DNA of 64,000 nucleotides from Oscillospiraceae bacterium. GTDB taxonomy: Bacteria > Bacillota > Clostridia > Oscillospirales > Acutalibacteraceae. Below are positions 8,471 to 17,386 of this stretch, in pieces. The stretch spans positions 124,001-188,000 of the forward strand of contig CAJTCU010000003.1 of the NCBI GenBank assembly GCA_910574935.1, given 5' to 3'. The position numbers were made by a program, and so were the translations under genes. Each line of letters begins with the position of its first letter. The stretch's first letter is position 1. The notes under the pieces are model-generated. The model had not been told where the DNA came from, searched no databases, and was given only the letters and a program-made list of their open reading frames with translations.

Positions 8471-8511
8471 CAAAAAAAAGCCGCTCCGTTTTAATCCGGA
8501 GCGGCTTTTTT
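8471..8511. terminator. Bidirectional intrinsic terminator between convergent genes
   Basis: GCCGCTCCG (8480-8488) pairs with CGGAGCGGC (8497-8505), flanked by an A-run on the left and TTTTTT on the right. It serves both the large membrane protein gene (plus) and the lipoprotein gene (minus). Confidence 0.8.
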
Positions 8512-8532
8512 ATTACTTTTAACTGTAAGTTT

Positions 8533-9093
8533 TTACTTAGAGTTAAAATCCTGGCTAAAGATCTCGCTGCCGTCAGCCTGGGCATAGACCACCCGTACAG
8601 TGGCCTTGCCGCTGTCCAGCACAGAAGCCACCTGGTCGGCAATGTTCTCAAAAGTAGCAGCCTTGGTGCTCATCTCAGTCTTCAGCGTAGTGGCCACTGT
8701 CTCAATATCGTTTCCTTCCAGAGCCGTGTCGGAATAGGTGAACAGATAGACCAGGACATCGCCCTCGCCCTTAATGTCAATGCTCATCTTCTCGTTGGCC
8801 AAAGAGCTCATCATCTCTTTAATTGGCCCGCTAACATTGGGGTCCTCCAGGAACTCCTCCACAGAGGCATAAGTACCGCTGGTGTTGGTCAAACCGCTGG
8901 TCTCTTCAGAAGAGGTGGAAGCCTCGGAAGACACCTCAGAGCTGGACTCCTCCGCGCTGCTGGAAACCTCGCTGCTGCTCACCGCGCTGGAAGCACCTGC
9001 GGAGCTGCTATTGTTCTCGCCGCAAGCGGAAAGAGTCAGAGCCATCGCAATGGCCATTGTGCCGGCCAAAATCCGGAAAACTGTTTTTTTCAT
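8533..9093 (-). CDS. Secreted lipoprotein (DUF4854-like)
   Basis: 186 aa. Lipoprotein signal peptide with lipobox LSAC at about residues 21-24, then a serine/glutamate-rich linker (about 28-65) and a globular domain starting at TYASVEEFLEDP. This arrangement resembles the DUF4854 lipoproteins common in Clostridia; the domain name is from memory of the family pattern and the function is unknown. The protein is expected to be anchored on the outer face of the membrane. It has a near-perfect sigma-A promoter (9170-9198) and its own terminator, so it is monocistronic. Confidence 0.8.
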   Translation of the reverse strand: MKKTVFRILAGTMAIAMALTLSACGENNSSSAGASSAVSSSEVSSSAEESSSEVSSEASTSSEETSGLTNTSGTYASVEEFLEDPNVSGPIKEMMSSLANEKMSIDIKGEGDVLVYLFTYSDTALEGNDIETVATTLKTEMSTKAATFENIADQVASVLDSGKATVRVVYAQADGSEIFSQDFNSK

Positions 9094-9169
9094 GATCGCA
9101 CGCCTTTCTTCAATCAGTCTAAATTTTATTTGGTTCCTAACTTGCTGTTCTCAAGCTGGACCAACAGTG

Positions 9170-9198
9170 ATTATACTACTGGAAAAGCGGGATGTCAA
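9170..9198 (-). promoter_or_regulatory. Consensus sigma-A promoter of the lipoprotein gene
   Basis: On the minus strand TTGACA (9193-9198), a 17-nt spacer and TATAAT (9170-9175). Both hexamers are perfect, which suggests strong expression. Confidence 0.75.
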
Positions 9199-9400
9199 GC
9201 AAAATGGGGTTACAAAAAGATTAAAAATTCCTTACAGCTACAGAGAATTTATCAACCTATATAAAAATAACTCCCAGTGCATTCTGTTCTTGTATGATGT
9301 GAGAGAACCACCTAGAACCCGACTTTTAAAGATTTTTGCCAGCAGGGCCCTTTCGTCACTTCATATCCGCTGGACCCGTCTGTGCCTCATTCAACCCCTA

Positions 9401-9429
9401 TTGACAAATTCCCCTCCATCAGGTATGAT
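9401..9429 (+). promoter_or_regulatory. Sigma-A promoter of the TPP riboswitch-thiT unit
   Basis: TTGACA (9401-9406), a 17-nt spacer and TATGAT (9424-9429), ending about 9 bp before the riboswitch P1 stem begins. Confidence 0.75.
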
Positions 9430-9437
9430 AAGGTCGA

Positions 9438-9553
9438 AAAATGAAATAAGGGGTGCCGAACATTGGCTGAGAGGAGCAAGAGCCGTTAAGGCTTTGGAGC
9501 TTAAACCCTAAGAACCTGATGCGGATAATACCGACGGAGGAAGCATTTCATTT
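9438..9553 (+). promoter_or_regulatory. TPP (THI-box) riboswitch
   Basis: The conserved thiamine pyrophosphate aptamer elements occur in order: GGGGTGC, GGCTGAGAG, ACCCTAAGAACCTGAT and GGATAATACCGACGGAGGAAG. The P1 closing stem is complete, AAAATGAAAT (9438-9447) pairing with ATTTCATTTT (9544-9553). A terminator hairpin at 9732-9759 precedes thiT, so control is probably by transcription termination when TPP is bound. Confidence 0.95.
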
Positions 9554-9731
9554 TCTTTGCGTAGAGGCAAATAATATTGGGAACCCGGCGCTTTAGCCCC
9601 CTAGCCAAGGGGACGCATAATCCCGCCAGATTAAGAAAGAATCCATAGGGTCTTTCTAGTAGGTTTCCTATAGCTTATGGCGTTTGGGTCGAGTAAGCCC
9701 CACGTTTTTGCTCTACAAAAAGGATGCTTTC

Positions 9732-9771
9732 GCGCTGCCTGGATTTTTCCGGGCGGCGCTTTTTCATTTTT
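9732..9771 (+). terminator. Riboswitch-controlled terminator before thiT
   Basis: GCGCTGCCTGGA (9732-9743) pairs with TCCGGGCGGCGC (9748-9759), allowing two G-U pairs, followed by TTTTTCATTTTT. It lies between the TPP aptamer and the thiT start. Part of the 180-nt linker between aptamer and terminator may act as antiterminator; I did not resolve that alternative pairing. Confidence 0.7.
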
Positions 9772-9801
9772 CAAAAAAATTTTCTGAAAGGAAAGAAGCA
9801 T

Positions 9802-10431
9802 ATGAACAACCAAAACCCAAACCCGTCCGTCAAAAAGGGCCCAAACCACCAGGTGCTGAACCTGGCCCTGGCCGGAATCCTCATCGCCCTGGGAACCATC
9901 CTGTCCTTTTTAAAGCTGTTCGATCTACCCTATGGGGGCTCGGTCACCATTTGCGGCATGCTGCCCGTTATGGTGTTCGCCTACCGCGCCGGCCCCAAAT
10001 GGGGGCTGGGGGCTGGCCTTGTATTCAGCGTTTTACAATTGCTTTTCGGCCTGGACGCTCTAAAAGGGGTCAGCGGCGCCACCGTAGTGGGCTCTATCTT
10101 CCTGGACTACCTGCTGGCCTTTACCGTGCTGGGGCTCGCAGGCATTTTCCGGGGAAAGCTGAAAAGCCACCCTACCGCCTTTACCCTGGGCTGCCTGGTA
10201 GCCGGGCTGCTGCGCTACCTCTGCTCCTTCCTCTCCGGATGGATTTTATGGAGTGAGTATGCGGACGCGAACTTTTCCCCTATTCTGGCGGGCATGAGCG
10301 GGCAGCAGCTGGCGTTTTTCTACTCCCTGGTCTATAACGGCGGATACATGATTCCAGAAATTCTCATCACCTGCATAGCAGGCTTTTTGGTAATGCAATT
10401 CGCGGGCCAGCAGATTTTGAAGGGGACGTGA
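9802..10431 (+). CDS. thiT: ECF transporter thiamine-binding S component ThiT
   Basis: 209-aa integral membrane protein of the ThiT family, which binds thiamine with high affinity and uses a shared ECF energizing module (EcfAA'T) encoded elsewhere. About six hydrophobic segments are visible, with the conserved GGSVTICGMLPVMVFAYRAGPKWG region after helix 2. The control by a TPP riboswitch supports the substrate. The ATG at 9802 was chosen over an upstream in-frame ATG (9724) because that one lies within the terminator region and GAAAGGAAAG precedes 9802. Confidence 0.92.
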   Translation: MNNQNPNPSVKKGPNHQVLNLALAGILIALGTILSFLKLFDLPYGGSVTICGMLPVMVFAYRAGPKWGLGAGLVFSVLQLLFGLDALKGVSGATVVGSIFLDYLLAFTVLGLAGIFRGKLKSHPTAFTLGCLVAGLLRYLCSFLSGWILWSEYADANFSPILAGMSGQQLAFFYSLVYNGGYMIPEILITCIAGFLVMQFAGQQILKGT

Positions 10432-10611
10432 CCGCGCAAAAAGAGGGAGCACGCAAAAGCCTTCCCTCTCCGGTGGAACAAAAGGGGCACCGCCCTGTGC
10501 CGCCTATGCCGGCAGCAAATTTCAAAAATTATGCTAACAAAATTTTTCCATAAGCCGTCTGCCAGCACTTAGTTCCCCAGAGAAGGGGCTAAACGGCGGC
10601 TTTGTTGTAAT

Positions 10612-10660
10612 GAGAAGAGGATCCTTCTGGAGATCCTCTTCTCTTGTCTTGCCTTTTTCC
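10612..10660 (+). terminator. Hairpin downstream of thiT, probable terminator
   Basis: A perfect 12-bp stem, GAGAAGAGGATC (10612-10623) and GATCCTCTTCTC (10632-10643), followed by an interrupted T-tract (TTGTCTTGCCTTTTT). It lies between thiT and the DHHW gene. The T-tract is weak, so termination may be incomplete. Confidence 0.5.
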
Positions 10661-10713
10661 TGGAAATCTGTTATCATAGAAAAAATGCGTCTGACCAGAA
10701 GGAGATGTTCCCC

Positions 10714-11856
10714 ATGCCCGCAAAGCACCGTCGCCCAGAGTCACAGGGCCCCAGTTGGGGGTTAATCGCGTCCATTGCCGCCCTGCTTCTTGTTCTGGCG
10801 GGCATCGGCGCGGCAGCCTTTTTGCTGTGGAATAAATTTTTTGTCCCCAGTAAGCCTGCCGTCTCCCCCACCCCAGCCCCTACCGCCCCGCCGGTTACTC
10901 CTACGCCAGATCCCACGCCACAGCCTACTCCCGATCCCACCCCCACGCCTTCCCCGGCTCCTATTCCGGACAACGGCCAGGACGGGTATCTCTCGGAAGG
11001 CATCTACATCTGGAACAGCATGGCTTTTGAGCTGTTCTACGGCTATGACGAGTCCGCCCAGCCCTATGCCCAGGCCATTGAAAGCTTTGCCGCCAGCCTG
11101 CCCGGGATAGATGTGTACAACATAGTGGTGCCCAACCACTCGGAGTTCGGTTTGCCAAAGCGTCTACGGGACAGCATGGGCTGCGGCTCCCAGCGAGAAA
11201 ACACCGCCTCTATTTACAATAGCTATTCCGCTGTACACCCTGTAGACATCTATGACATTATGGACCAGCACAAAGAAGAGTATCTATATTTCAATACAGA
11301 TACCCACTGGACCGCCCTGGGGGCCTATTATGCCTATGTAAAGTTCTGCGAAATCGCCGGGCTGGAGGCTTCCCCCCTGGAAAGTTTCACCCGCGCCACC
11401 CCTAACGACAGCTTTTACGGTTATCTCTATGAAATGACCTATGACGAGAGCCTGGGCCCAGACCATATCGACACGTACGAGCCGGGCTATGCCTACACCG
11501 CGGCCTCCTCCTATGACGGGGTGGACTTTACCCCTCTAGAGGGCATTAACAGCGGGGACAGCTCTATGGGATACACCATGTTCCTTTACGGAGACCAGCC
11601 CTGCGTGCGGGTGCAGAACCAGGACTGCCACAACGGCAGGAAGCTGGTGATGGTAAAGGAGTCCTACGGCAACGCCATTGGGGCCTTTTTGGGGGCTGGA
11701 TTTGAGGAGCTTTACGTGGTGGATTTCCGCTATTTTGAGGGGAACCTGCCCCAGTTCTGCCAGAGCTGGGGGATCACGGACCTGTTGTTCCTAAACAGCA
11801 CCATGGCGGCCAACACCTACCAGCGGGTGGAGGATCTGTATACCTTGTTTGAATAA
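10714..11856 (+). CDS. Exported DHHW-family (AlgJ/AlgX-like) protein
   Basis: 380 aa with one N-terminal transmembrane anchor (about residues 17-40), a proline/threonine spacer rich in PTP (about 47-85), then an extracytoplasmic domain. The motif TDTHWTALGAYYAY and the later KESYGNAIGAFL resemble the catalytic Asp-His block and Ser block of AlgJ/AlgX/DHHW SGNH-type proteins, some of which acetylate or bind surface polysaccharide. No acyl-donor partner (MBOAT) is in the window, so the role is open. The ATG at 10714 fits AAGGAG at 10699-10704 with a 9-bp spacer; the ATG at 10705 is too close. A strong terminator follows. Confidence 0.8.
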   Translation: MPAKHRRPESQGPSWGLIASIAALLLVLAGIGAAAFLLWNKFFVPSKPAVSPTPAPTAPPVTPTPDPTPQPTPDPTPTPSPAPIPDNGQDGYLSEGIYIWNSMAFELFYGYDESAQPYAQAIESFAASLPGIDVYNIVVPNHSEFGLPKRLRDSMGCGSQRENTASIYNSYSAVHPVDIYDIMDQHKEEYLYFNTDTHWTALGAYYAYVKFCEIAGLEASPLESFTRATPNDSFYGYLYEMTYDESLGPDHIDTYEPGYAYTAASSYDGVDFTPLEGINSGDSSMGYTMFLYGDQPCVRVQNQDCHNGRKLVMVKESYGNAIGAFLGAGFEELYVVDFRYFEGNLPQFCQSWGITDLLFLNSTMAANTYQRVEDLYTLFE

Positions 11857-11943
11857 TACTCCCTGCTCGCTGCTTATTCTTTTTCTGGGGCAGAGCGGCC
11901 AAGGGCCCCATCGTTTAAAAAAGCGCTGTGTGGCGCACCACAA

Positions 11944-11987
11944 AGCGCCTCCATCCACGGTAAGTAGTGAATGGAGGCGCTTTTTTC
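11944..11987 (+). terminator. Intrinsic terminator after the DHHW gene
   Basis: AGCGCCTCCAT (11944-11954) pairs with ATGGAGGCGCT (11971-11981), followed by TTTTT. Confidence 0.8.
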
Positions 11988-12008
11988 AATATTCTCTTTC
12001 GCGCCGTT

Positions 12009-12105
12009 TAGGGCTGGTTTGAAAATCAAGAAGAGGATTTTCCACACACAAATCCGCCCGGACAGGGCAAAAAGATGGTGTTTGCGATTTTTCAAACAAG
12101 CCCTA
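12009..12105. repeat. Foldback element, family A, copy 3 (short)
   Basis: The ends are TAGGGCTGGTTTGAAAA and the complement of TAGGGCTTGTTTGAAAA, bounded by TA. At 97 bp it is shorter than the copies at 1886 and 2962, as if internally deleted. It lies between the convergent DHHW and hemW genes. Confidence 0.6.
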
Positions 12106-12208
12106 GGCCAAAACCCGCCTCCAGCGGCCAAGTCTTTGCCTTGTCTCCGGGCTTGTCCCCACTATTCTCAGAACCACTTTCCTTTGGCGGCCTATGGAAA
12201 CGCATTTC

Positions 12209-13330
12209 TTACGCTATTCCCTCCAAAAGTCGTGCCAGCAGAACGTTTGACACCAAAAAGCCCTCTGGCGATAGGGCCACCCGGCCCTCCTCCTCCGCTA
12301 ACAGATCTGGCGGACAATGGCTGGCATTGGCCTGGAGCTTTTCAAAAGCCGCTTCTCCCTCTGTGCCAAATCGTTCTGCTAGGGCCCCACGGGTTAGGCC
12401 CTGGGTCAGCCGCAGACGCAGCATAGCAAACTCCTCCAGACCACCCCCGGGACCATCGTCTATCGTCCCGCCCCCAGCCAAAAAACCGGCCAGGTCTCGG
12501 GGATAATAGCTCCGCCGTTCCTCTATAAAAGAGTGGGCCCCAGGCCCCAGACCTAGGTATTCCCCACAAAGCCAGTAGTTCATGTTGTGCCGCCCCGTAA
12601 AACCGGGCTGGGTAAAGTTGCTGATCTCGTACTGCCCATACCCCCTGGCTGCCAGCTCCCTTACGCAGAACAAATACTGCTCTGCCACCTGGTCCCCGTC
12701 GGGCAGGGCCAGGCTCTGCTGGGCAAAGGGCGTGTTCGGCTCCACCTTTAGAATATAAGCCGAAATATGCTTCGCTCCCAGCTCGCTTCCAAAGGCAATG
12801 GACCGTCCCAGCTTTTCCTCTGTACCCCCGGGCAGGCCCAGCATCAGATCTAAAGAAATGTTTTCAAATCCCCCCGCGCGGCCCCATTCTACCGCACGGG
12901 CAGCATCTTCCGGGGTGTGAGCCCGGCCCAACAGGGCCAGCTCTTCCCGCACCGCGGACTGCAAGCCCATCGAGAGCCGGTTGAACCCCGCCTGGCGCAG
13001 GTCTCGGAAAAATCTCCTGTCCACATGGGTGGGATTGGCCTCGCAGGTGACCTCAAGGTTCTGGCTGACAGAAAAATTCTCTATCACCGCCTCCAGTACA
13101 CTAGCCAGGCGGCGGGCCCCCAACAGGCTGGGGGTGCCCCCGCCAAAATAGACAGTTTCCGCCAGATAGGCGCGGCTCTTTGGGTGAATCTGGGCCACCA
13201 GGTTCACCAGACGCTCCACATAGGCATCCATCGCCTCTTGGGTTGCGGCGGGCAGAGAGTAGAAGTCGCAGTAAGGGCATTTCCCCGCGCAGAAGGGGAC
13301 GTGGATATAAATAGAAAGTTTTTTCTTCAT
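12209..13330 (-). CDS. hemW: Radical SAM family heme chaperone HemW
   Basis: 373-aa HemN-like radical SAM protein. The N-terminus KLSIYIHVPFCAGKCPYCDF carries the CxxxCxxC cluster motif, and Y.GGGTPS follows. The single C-terminal HemW domain and the length fit HemW (heme insertion into respiratory enzymes) rather than the longer coproporphyrinogen dehydrogenase HemN. The ATG at 13330 was chosen because AGGAGG lies 6 bp upstream; an earlier in-frame start would add 14 unrelated residues. It lies 235 bp downstream of the flavoprotein gene on the same strand, so co-transcription is possible but not evident. Confidence 0.9.
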   Translation of the reverse strand: MKKKLSIYIHVPFCAGKCPYCDFYSLPAATQEAMDAYVERLVNLVAQIHPKSRAYLAETVYFGGGTPSLLGARRLASVLEAVIENFSVSQNLEVTCEANPTHVDRRFFRDLRQAGFNRLSMGLQSAVREELALLGRAHTPEDAARAVEWGRAGGFENISLDLMLGLPGGTEEKLGRSIAFGSELGAKHISAYILKVEPNTPFAQQSLALPDGDQVAEQYLFCVRELAARGYGQYEISNFTQPGFTGRHNMNYWLCGEYLGLGPGAHSFIEERRSYYPRDLAGFLAGGGTIDDGPGGGLEEFAMLRLRLTQGLTRGALAERFGTEGEAAFEKLQANASHCPPDLLAEEEGRVALSPEGFLVSNVLLARLLEGIA

Positions 13331-13565
13331 GATTGCCTCCTGTGGAACCCTGTTTTTTGTAGAGGCAGGCACGTACCCTTACCCTGGCGCTGGAGGTCCT
13401 TTTCGCCAAATAAGCGGCCCGCACGAAGATAATCCACCACTTCGCGCAGGCAACCGCCGAGGGTTCCCACTGGGCTCCATTATTTCCATGCCTAAGGGCG
13501 CAAGCCCGCACTGCCGAACCATCCGGGCGGGCCCAAACACCGCACACTGGCTCACCAAACAATTT

Positions 13566-14822
13566 TCATTGCATATAATCCGCAGCCCTGCGTGGCTTCT
13601 CGAATAAAGGTCCAGCGCTTGCGCTGGCGGTGGCAAAGGCTATTTGTAGGTTATATCCGCCGGTGGGGGCGTCTACGTCCAGAATTTCCCCGGCAAAGCG
13701 CAGCCCACGCACCAGCTTGGACTCCATGGTCTTTGGGTCCACTTCCTTCAGGCTGACGCCCCCCGCAGTCACAATCGCCTCCTCCAGCGGACGAAAACCC
13801 TTGATCTCTACCGTAAAGTCCTTTAATAGCTCCAAAAACCCCCGGCGCTGCTCCCGGGTCACCGCATTGCACCGGGTCCCTGGGGAAATGCCCGAGCGTT
13901 CCACCATAATAGGAATCAGCTTTTGGGGCAGCAGCTGGTCCAGAGAGTTGGCAAACAGTTTGTTTTTGTTTTGTTCTAGGTCCCGCAGCAGCCGGGCGTC
14001 CAGCTGGGCTTGGTCCAGGGCGGGTTTTAGGTCAATGTGTACCCTGTAGCGTCCCGGCTCCATTGGCCGCATATGGGCCGAGGCGCTGAGAATAGTGGGC
14101 CCAGACAGACCAAAGTGTGTAAACAGCAGCTCGCCAAAATCCTCATGCACGGGCTTCTTTTTGCCAGCGGCGGTTACCTTCAGTCCGCAGTTGCGCAGAG
14201 AGAGCCCCATCATCCGCTGGCAGAAGTTCCCCGCCTCCTCCAAAGGCACCAGCGAGGGGGCAACGGGCACAATGGAGTGCCCCAGAGCCTGGGCCAGCCG
14301 ATAGCCCGAGCCGTCCGACCCAGTGGCCGGATAGGACGCGCCTCCACAGGCCAAAATTACTCCCTGGGCCCTGTATTCACCCGCTCCAGTACGCACCCCG
14401 GCGGCGCGGCCGTTTTCCATCAGCACCTGGGTAACCGTCTCTTGGCGTAGCACGGCGCCCTTCTTCCTAGCAAATCCAGCCAGGGCATCCGCCACCTGGT
14501 GGGCGCTGTCTGAAACAGGAAAGACCCGCCGGCCCCGCTCGGTTTTTAGGGGCACGCCCAGGTCCTCAAAAAAATCCATTACCGCTTGGGGCGGAAAGGC
14601 GCTCATGGCGCTGTGCAAAAACCGTCCTCCGTGGGCCACGGCAATCACCTCTTCCGGGGAGCAGTGGTTGGTCAGGTTGCAGCGGCCCTTGCCTGTGATA
14701 CGCAGCTTGCGCCCGGGCCGGCTGTTTTTATCAAAAATAAGGGTACGCAGGCCTTGGGCCGCGCACAGGCCCCCCGCCATCAGCCCGGCGGCCCCTGCCC
14801 CCACCACGATCACATCTGTCAT
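13566..14822 (-). CDS. FAD-dependent oxidoreductase, HI0933/BaiN family
   Basis: 418-aa flavoprotein. The Rossmann motif VVGAGAAGLMAGG is at the N-terminus, followed by the family signature GRKLRITGKGRCNLTN near residue 38 and a second glycine-rich block, CGGASYPATGSDGSG. The family includes BaiN of gut Clostridia, which has been linked to reduction of bile-acid intermediates, but most members are uncharacterised, so the substrate is unknown. The start is ATG. The stop of the RpiR regulator lies 6 bp upstream, so the two form an operon. Confidence 0.88.
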   Translation of the reverse strand: MTDVIVVGAGAAGLMAGGLCAAQGLRTLIFDKNSRPGRKLRITGKGRCNLTNHCSPEEVIAVAHGGRFLHSAMSAFPPQAVMDFFEDLGVPLKTERGRRVFPVSDSAHQVADALAGFARKKGAVLRQETVTQVLMENGRAAGVRTGAGEYRAQGVILACGGASYPATGSDGSGYRLAQALGHSIVPVAPSLVPLEEAGNFCQRMMGLSLRNCGLKVTAAGKKKPVHEDFGELLFTHFGLSGPTILSASAHMRPMEPGRYRVHIDLKPALDQAQLDARLLRDLEQNKNKLFANSLDQLLPQKLIPIMVERSGISPGTRCNAVTREQRRGFLELLKDFTVEIKGFRPLEEAIVTAGGVSLKEVDPKTMESKLVRGLRFAGEILDVDAPTGGYNLQIAFATASASAGPLFEKPRRAADYMQ

Positions 14823-14828
14823 AGCTCC

Positions 14829-15701
14829 TTACTGCTCCTCCTCATCCACCTTTTCATAAACTCCGTACTCATCCCAAATAGACTCCATTAGCTGAAGGGA
14901 ACGGGAGACCTCCGCCTTTTTTCGAATAGCCACCGTGACAATGAGGGCGTTGATTAAGCTTAAAGGCCCTACCAGAGAATCCACAAAAGAGACCATGTCA
15001 CTACGGGCCAGCAGAATATGAGAGGCGGACTCTGCCACAGGGGAATTTGGGCTATCTGTAATGGCCACCGCGCTCATGCCCCGGTTGGAGGCGTATTTCA
15101 AAGCCTTGGCGGCCTTTTTCGAATACCGGGGAAAGCTGATGGCTATAATCGCGTCGTCCTCGTGTACACGGACCATCTGCTGTAAAATAGCGGCCTCGCT
15201 GGTAGCCTCTACCAGCTGGACCGAGTCAAAGATCAGCTGCATATAGTGGGCCAAAAAGGTGGCCAGAGCCAAAGAGCTGCCCGCCCCCAGCACAAACACC
15301 CGCCGGGCCTTTACCAAATCGTCCACTGCCCGGTAAAAAGCGGCGGTGTCCATGTTTTCCCTGGTCCGGCGCAAAATGTCAATGTCCTGCTCCAGCACCG
15401 CGTCCAGCAGCTTGTCCATAGGAACGTTCCGAGAAGTCATCTCCAAGCGCTGAAACGTGGTTAGTTTATTGCGTATCATCCCCTGCACCCCCTGCTGCAT
15501 GGCAGGGTAGCCGGAATAGCCAATTTCGGTGGCAAACCGCACCACGGTGGACTCGCTGACACCCACTGTGGCGCCCAGCTTAGAGGCTGTCATAAAGGCC
15601 ACCTCCTCTGGGTGGTCCTGAAGATATTTTGCAATGGCCCGCTGGCTTTTGGAAAAGCCCCGCCGGCTGGCCTGTATCCTTTCGGAAAGTTGGTCGTTCA
15701 T
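14829..15701 (-). CDS. MurR/RpiR-family transcriptional regulator with SIS domain
   Basis: About 290 aa. Residues 1-77 form the RpiR-type helix-turn-helix (VGVSESTVVRFATEIGYSGY); a SIS domain at about 110-260 (FVLGAGSSLALA and ISFPRYSKKAA) binds a sugar phosphate in known members. The start is the ATG at 15701, preceded by AGAGGGAG on the minus strand. It is translationally close to the downstream flavoprotein gene (6 bp). No sugar-catabolic gene lies adjacent, so the effector cannot be inferred. Confidence 0.9.
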   Translation of the reverse strand: MNDQLSERIQASRRGFSKSQRAIAKYLQDHPEEVAFMTASKLGATVGVSESTVVRFATEIGYSGYPAMQQGVQGMIRNKLTTFQRLEMTSRNVPMDKLLDAVLEQDIDILRRTRENMDTAAFYRAVDDLVKARRVFVLGAGSSLALATFLAHYMQLIFDSVQLVEATSEAAILQQMVRVHEDDAIIAISFPRYSKKAAKALKYASNRGMSAVAITDSPNSPVAESASHILLARSDMVSFVDSLVGPLSLINALIVTVAIRKKAEVSRSLQLMESIWDEYGVYEKVDEEEQ

Positions 15702-15805
15702 GGGCTTGTTTCTCCCTCTTCCAAAGACGTTACTGCCTTTTATTTTACATTGTTTTGCCCGGGAAATCAAGAGGGAAAGCTTGTGGGGAGACGCCTATTT
15801 TATTC

Positions 15806-15834
15806 TTCCCATTTCGATTCGTTTATGGTATAAT
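15806..15834 (+). promoter_or_regulatory. Probable sigma-A promoter of the DUF6062-ogg pair
   Basis: A perfect TATAAT at 15829-15834 with a weak TTCCCA (15806-15811) at 17-nt spacing, 36 bp upstream of the start codon at 15870. Confidence 0.45.
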
Positions 15835-15869
15835 TTTATTATAAATTGCCGCAAAGGAGGCTACAAATC

Positions 15870-16577
15870 ATGCGGGAAGATATTTGTTCTATTCCTGTCA
15901 ACGAAGTTTTCGAGCCAAAAGACGGCTGTCCTTTCTGCCGGATGCGGGACATGCTGGAGGACCGCATGGCCACCTACATCACTGGCGCGGCCATGATGGA
16001 GCCCGACGTGCGTATTGAGACCAACCGCCTGGGCTTTTGTTCTCATCACTTCAACCAGATCCTGGCCCGGGGCAGCCGCCTCTCTGTGGCTCTTATTCTG
16101 GAAAGCCTTTTGGCGCAAGTAAAGGGCCAGGTGTTTCCAGGGGATAAAACCCCTGCCAAGAAGATCGTGGCGGCTGTACACAGCCGGGGGGAAAATTGTT
16201 TTATCTGCGAAAATATAGACCAAAACATGCGCCACCTGCTGGACAGCACCATTACCCTTTGGCAGGCCGAACAGGAATTCCGGGATATTTACGCTGCCCA
16301 GCCCTTTATCTGCCTGCCCCACTACGGCCTGGTGCTAGAAGCCGCCCAGAAAATGCCCAAAAAAAATTTTCAGCCCTTCCAGGCCATTACCACCCAACTG
16401 GCCGCCGCCTACCTGGAAGAGCTGGGCGGCGATGTCACCCATTTCTGCCGGATGTTCGACTACCGCAACGCGGGCGGAGACTGGGGAAATTCCCGGGACT
16501 CTATCGAACGGGCCATCACCTGGCTCACCGGCCGGGAGCCCACTGCCCAGCAGGACGCTAACGAGAAAAACCGGTGA
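15870..16577 (+). CDS. DUF6062 family protein
   Basis: 235-aa cytoplasmic protein matching the DUF6062 pattern. It has four cysteine/histidine blocks arranged as two pairs: GCPFCRMRD with GFCSHHF, and CFICENI with CLPHY, spaced as if binding two metal ions. No catalytic function is known. The ATG at 15870 has AAAGGAGG 9 bp upstream. It overlaps the start of ogg by 4 bp (GTGA), so the two are translationally coupled. The cysteine-histidine layout suggests a zinc-bound or redox-sensitive protein, which is inference. Confidence 0.75.
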   Translation: MREDICSIPVNEVFEPKDGCPFCRMRDMLEDRMATYITGAAMMEPDVRIETNRLGFCSHHFNQILARGSRLSVALILESLLAQVKGQVFPGDKTPAKKIVAAVHSRGENCFICENIDQNMRHLLDSTITLWQAEQEFRDIYAAQPFICLPHYGLVLEAAQKMPKKNFQPFQAITTQLAAAYLEELGGDVTHFCRMFDYRNAGGDWGNSRDSIERAITWLTGREPTAQQDANEKNR

Positions 16578-17386
16578 GCGGCGTGTGCATCCCCGCCAGC
16601 TTTGACCTGGCCCAGACCCTGGACTGTGGCCAGGCTTTCCGCTGGCAGAAACTGGAGGACGGTTCCTGGCAGGGGGTTGCCTTTGGCCGGATGCTCATCC
16701 TGCGGCGGACAGAAGACCAGCTAGCATTTTCTTGCCCCGCAGAGGACCTTTCGCAGATCTGGCGGGCTTACTTCGATTTGGACCAAGATTACGAGGCCCA
16801 GCGCCAGGCCCTCTCCCGGCTAAGCCCTGCCCTGGCCGAAGCCGCAGCCTTTGCCCCCGGCATCCGTATTTTGCGCCAGGACCCCTGGGAGGCCCTGTGC
16901 TCCTTTATCATGTCCCAGAATAACAATATCCCCCGCATCAAAGGCATGGTCCAGCGCTTTTGTCAGTTGTTCGGCCAGCCCATTCCCGGGTCGAAGCTGC
17001 ATGCTTTCCCCACCCCAGAGGCAATGGCAGCCCTCTCGCCCCAGGATCTGGCCCCCCTGCGCTCTGGATACCGGGCAGGTTACATTCTGGACGCTGCCCA
17101 AAAAGTGGCCAGCGGCCAGCTGGACCTGGAAGCTATTGCCCGAGAGCCGGCAGAGTTCGGCCGGGAAGAGCTGCGAAAAATCAAGGGCGTGGGGCCAAAG
17201 GTGGCCGAGTGCGCCCTGCTGTATGGCTTTCATAAGACGGAATGCTTCCCCATGGACGTGTGGATGAAGCGGGCTATGGCCACCCTGCTGCCTGGGATGA
17301 GCCCGGAGGACTTTGGCCCCAGCGCGGGCCTGGCCCAGCAGTATATTTTCCACTACAGCCGGATGCATCCAGAGTTGTTTGCGTAG
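16574..17386 (+). CDS. ogg: 8-oxoguanine DNA glycosylase/AP lyase (Ogg1 type)
   Basis: 270-aa base-excision repair enzyme that removes 8-oxoguanine. An N-terminal OGG domain (TLDCGQAFRWQK) is followed by an HhH-GPD domain: SQNNNIPRIKGMVQRFC, the hairpin KIKGVGPKVAECALLYG with the presumed catalytic lysine in VGPK, and the catalytic aspartate in FPMDVWMKR. The start is a GTG overlapping the stop of the DUF6062 gene. Operon partner: the DUF6062 protein. Confidence 0.9.
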   Translation: MSGVCIPASFDLAQTLDCGQAFRWQKLEDGSWQGVAFGRMLILRRTEDQLAFSCPAEDLSQIWRAYFDLDQDYEAQRQALSRLSPALAEAAAFAPGIRILRQDPWEALCSFIMSQNNNIPRIKGMVQRFCQLFGQPIPGSKLHAFPTPEAMAALSPQDLAPLRSGYRAGYILDAAQKVASGQLDLEAIAREPAEFGREELRKIKGVGPKVAECALLYGFHKTECFPMDVWMKRAMATLLPGMSPEDFGPSAGLAQQYIFHYSRMHPELFA

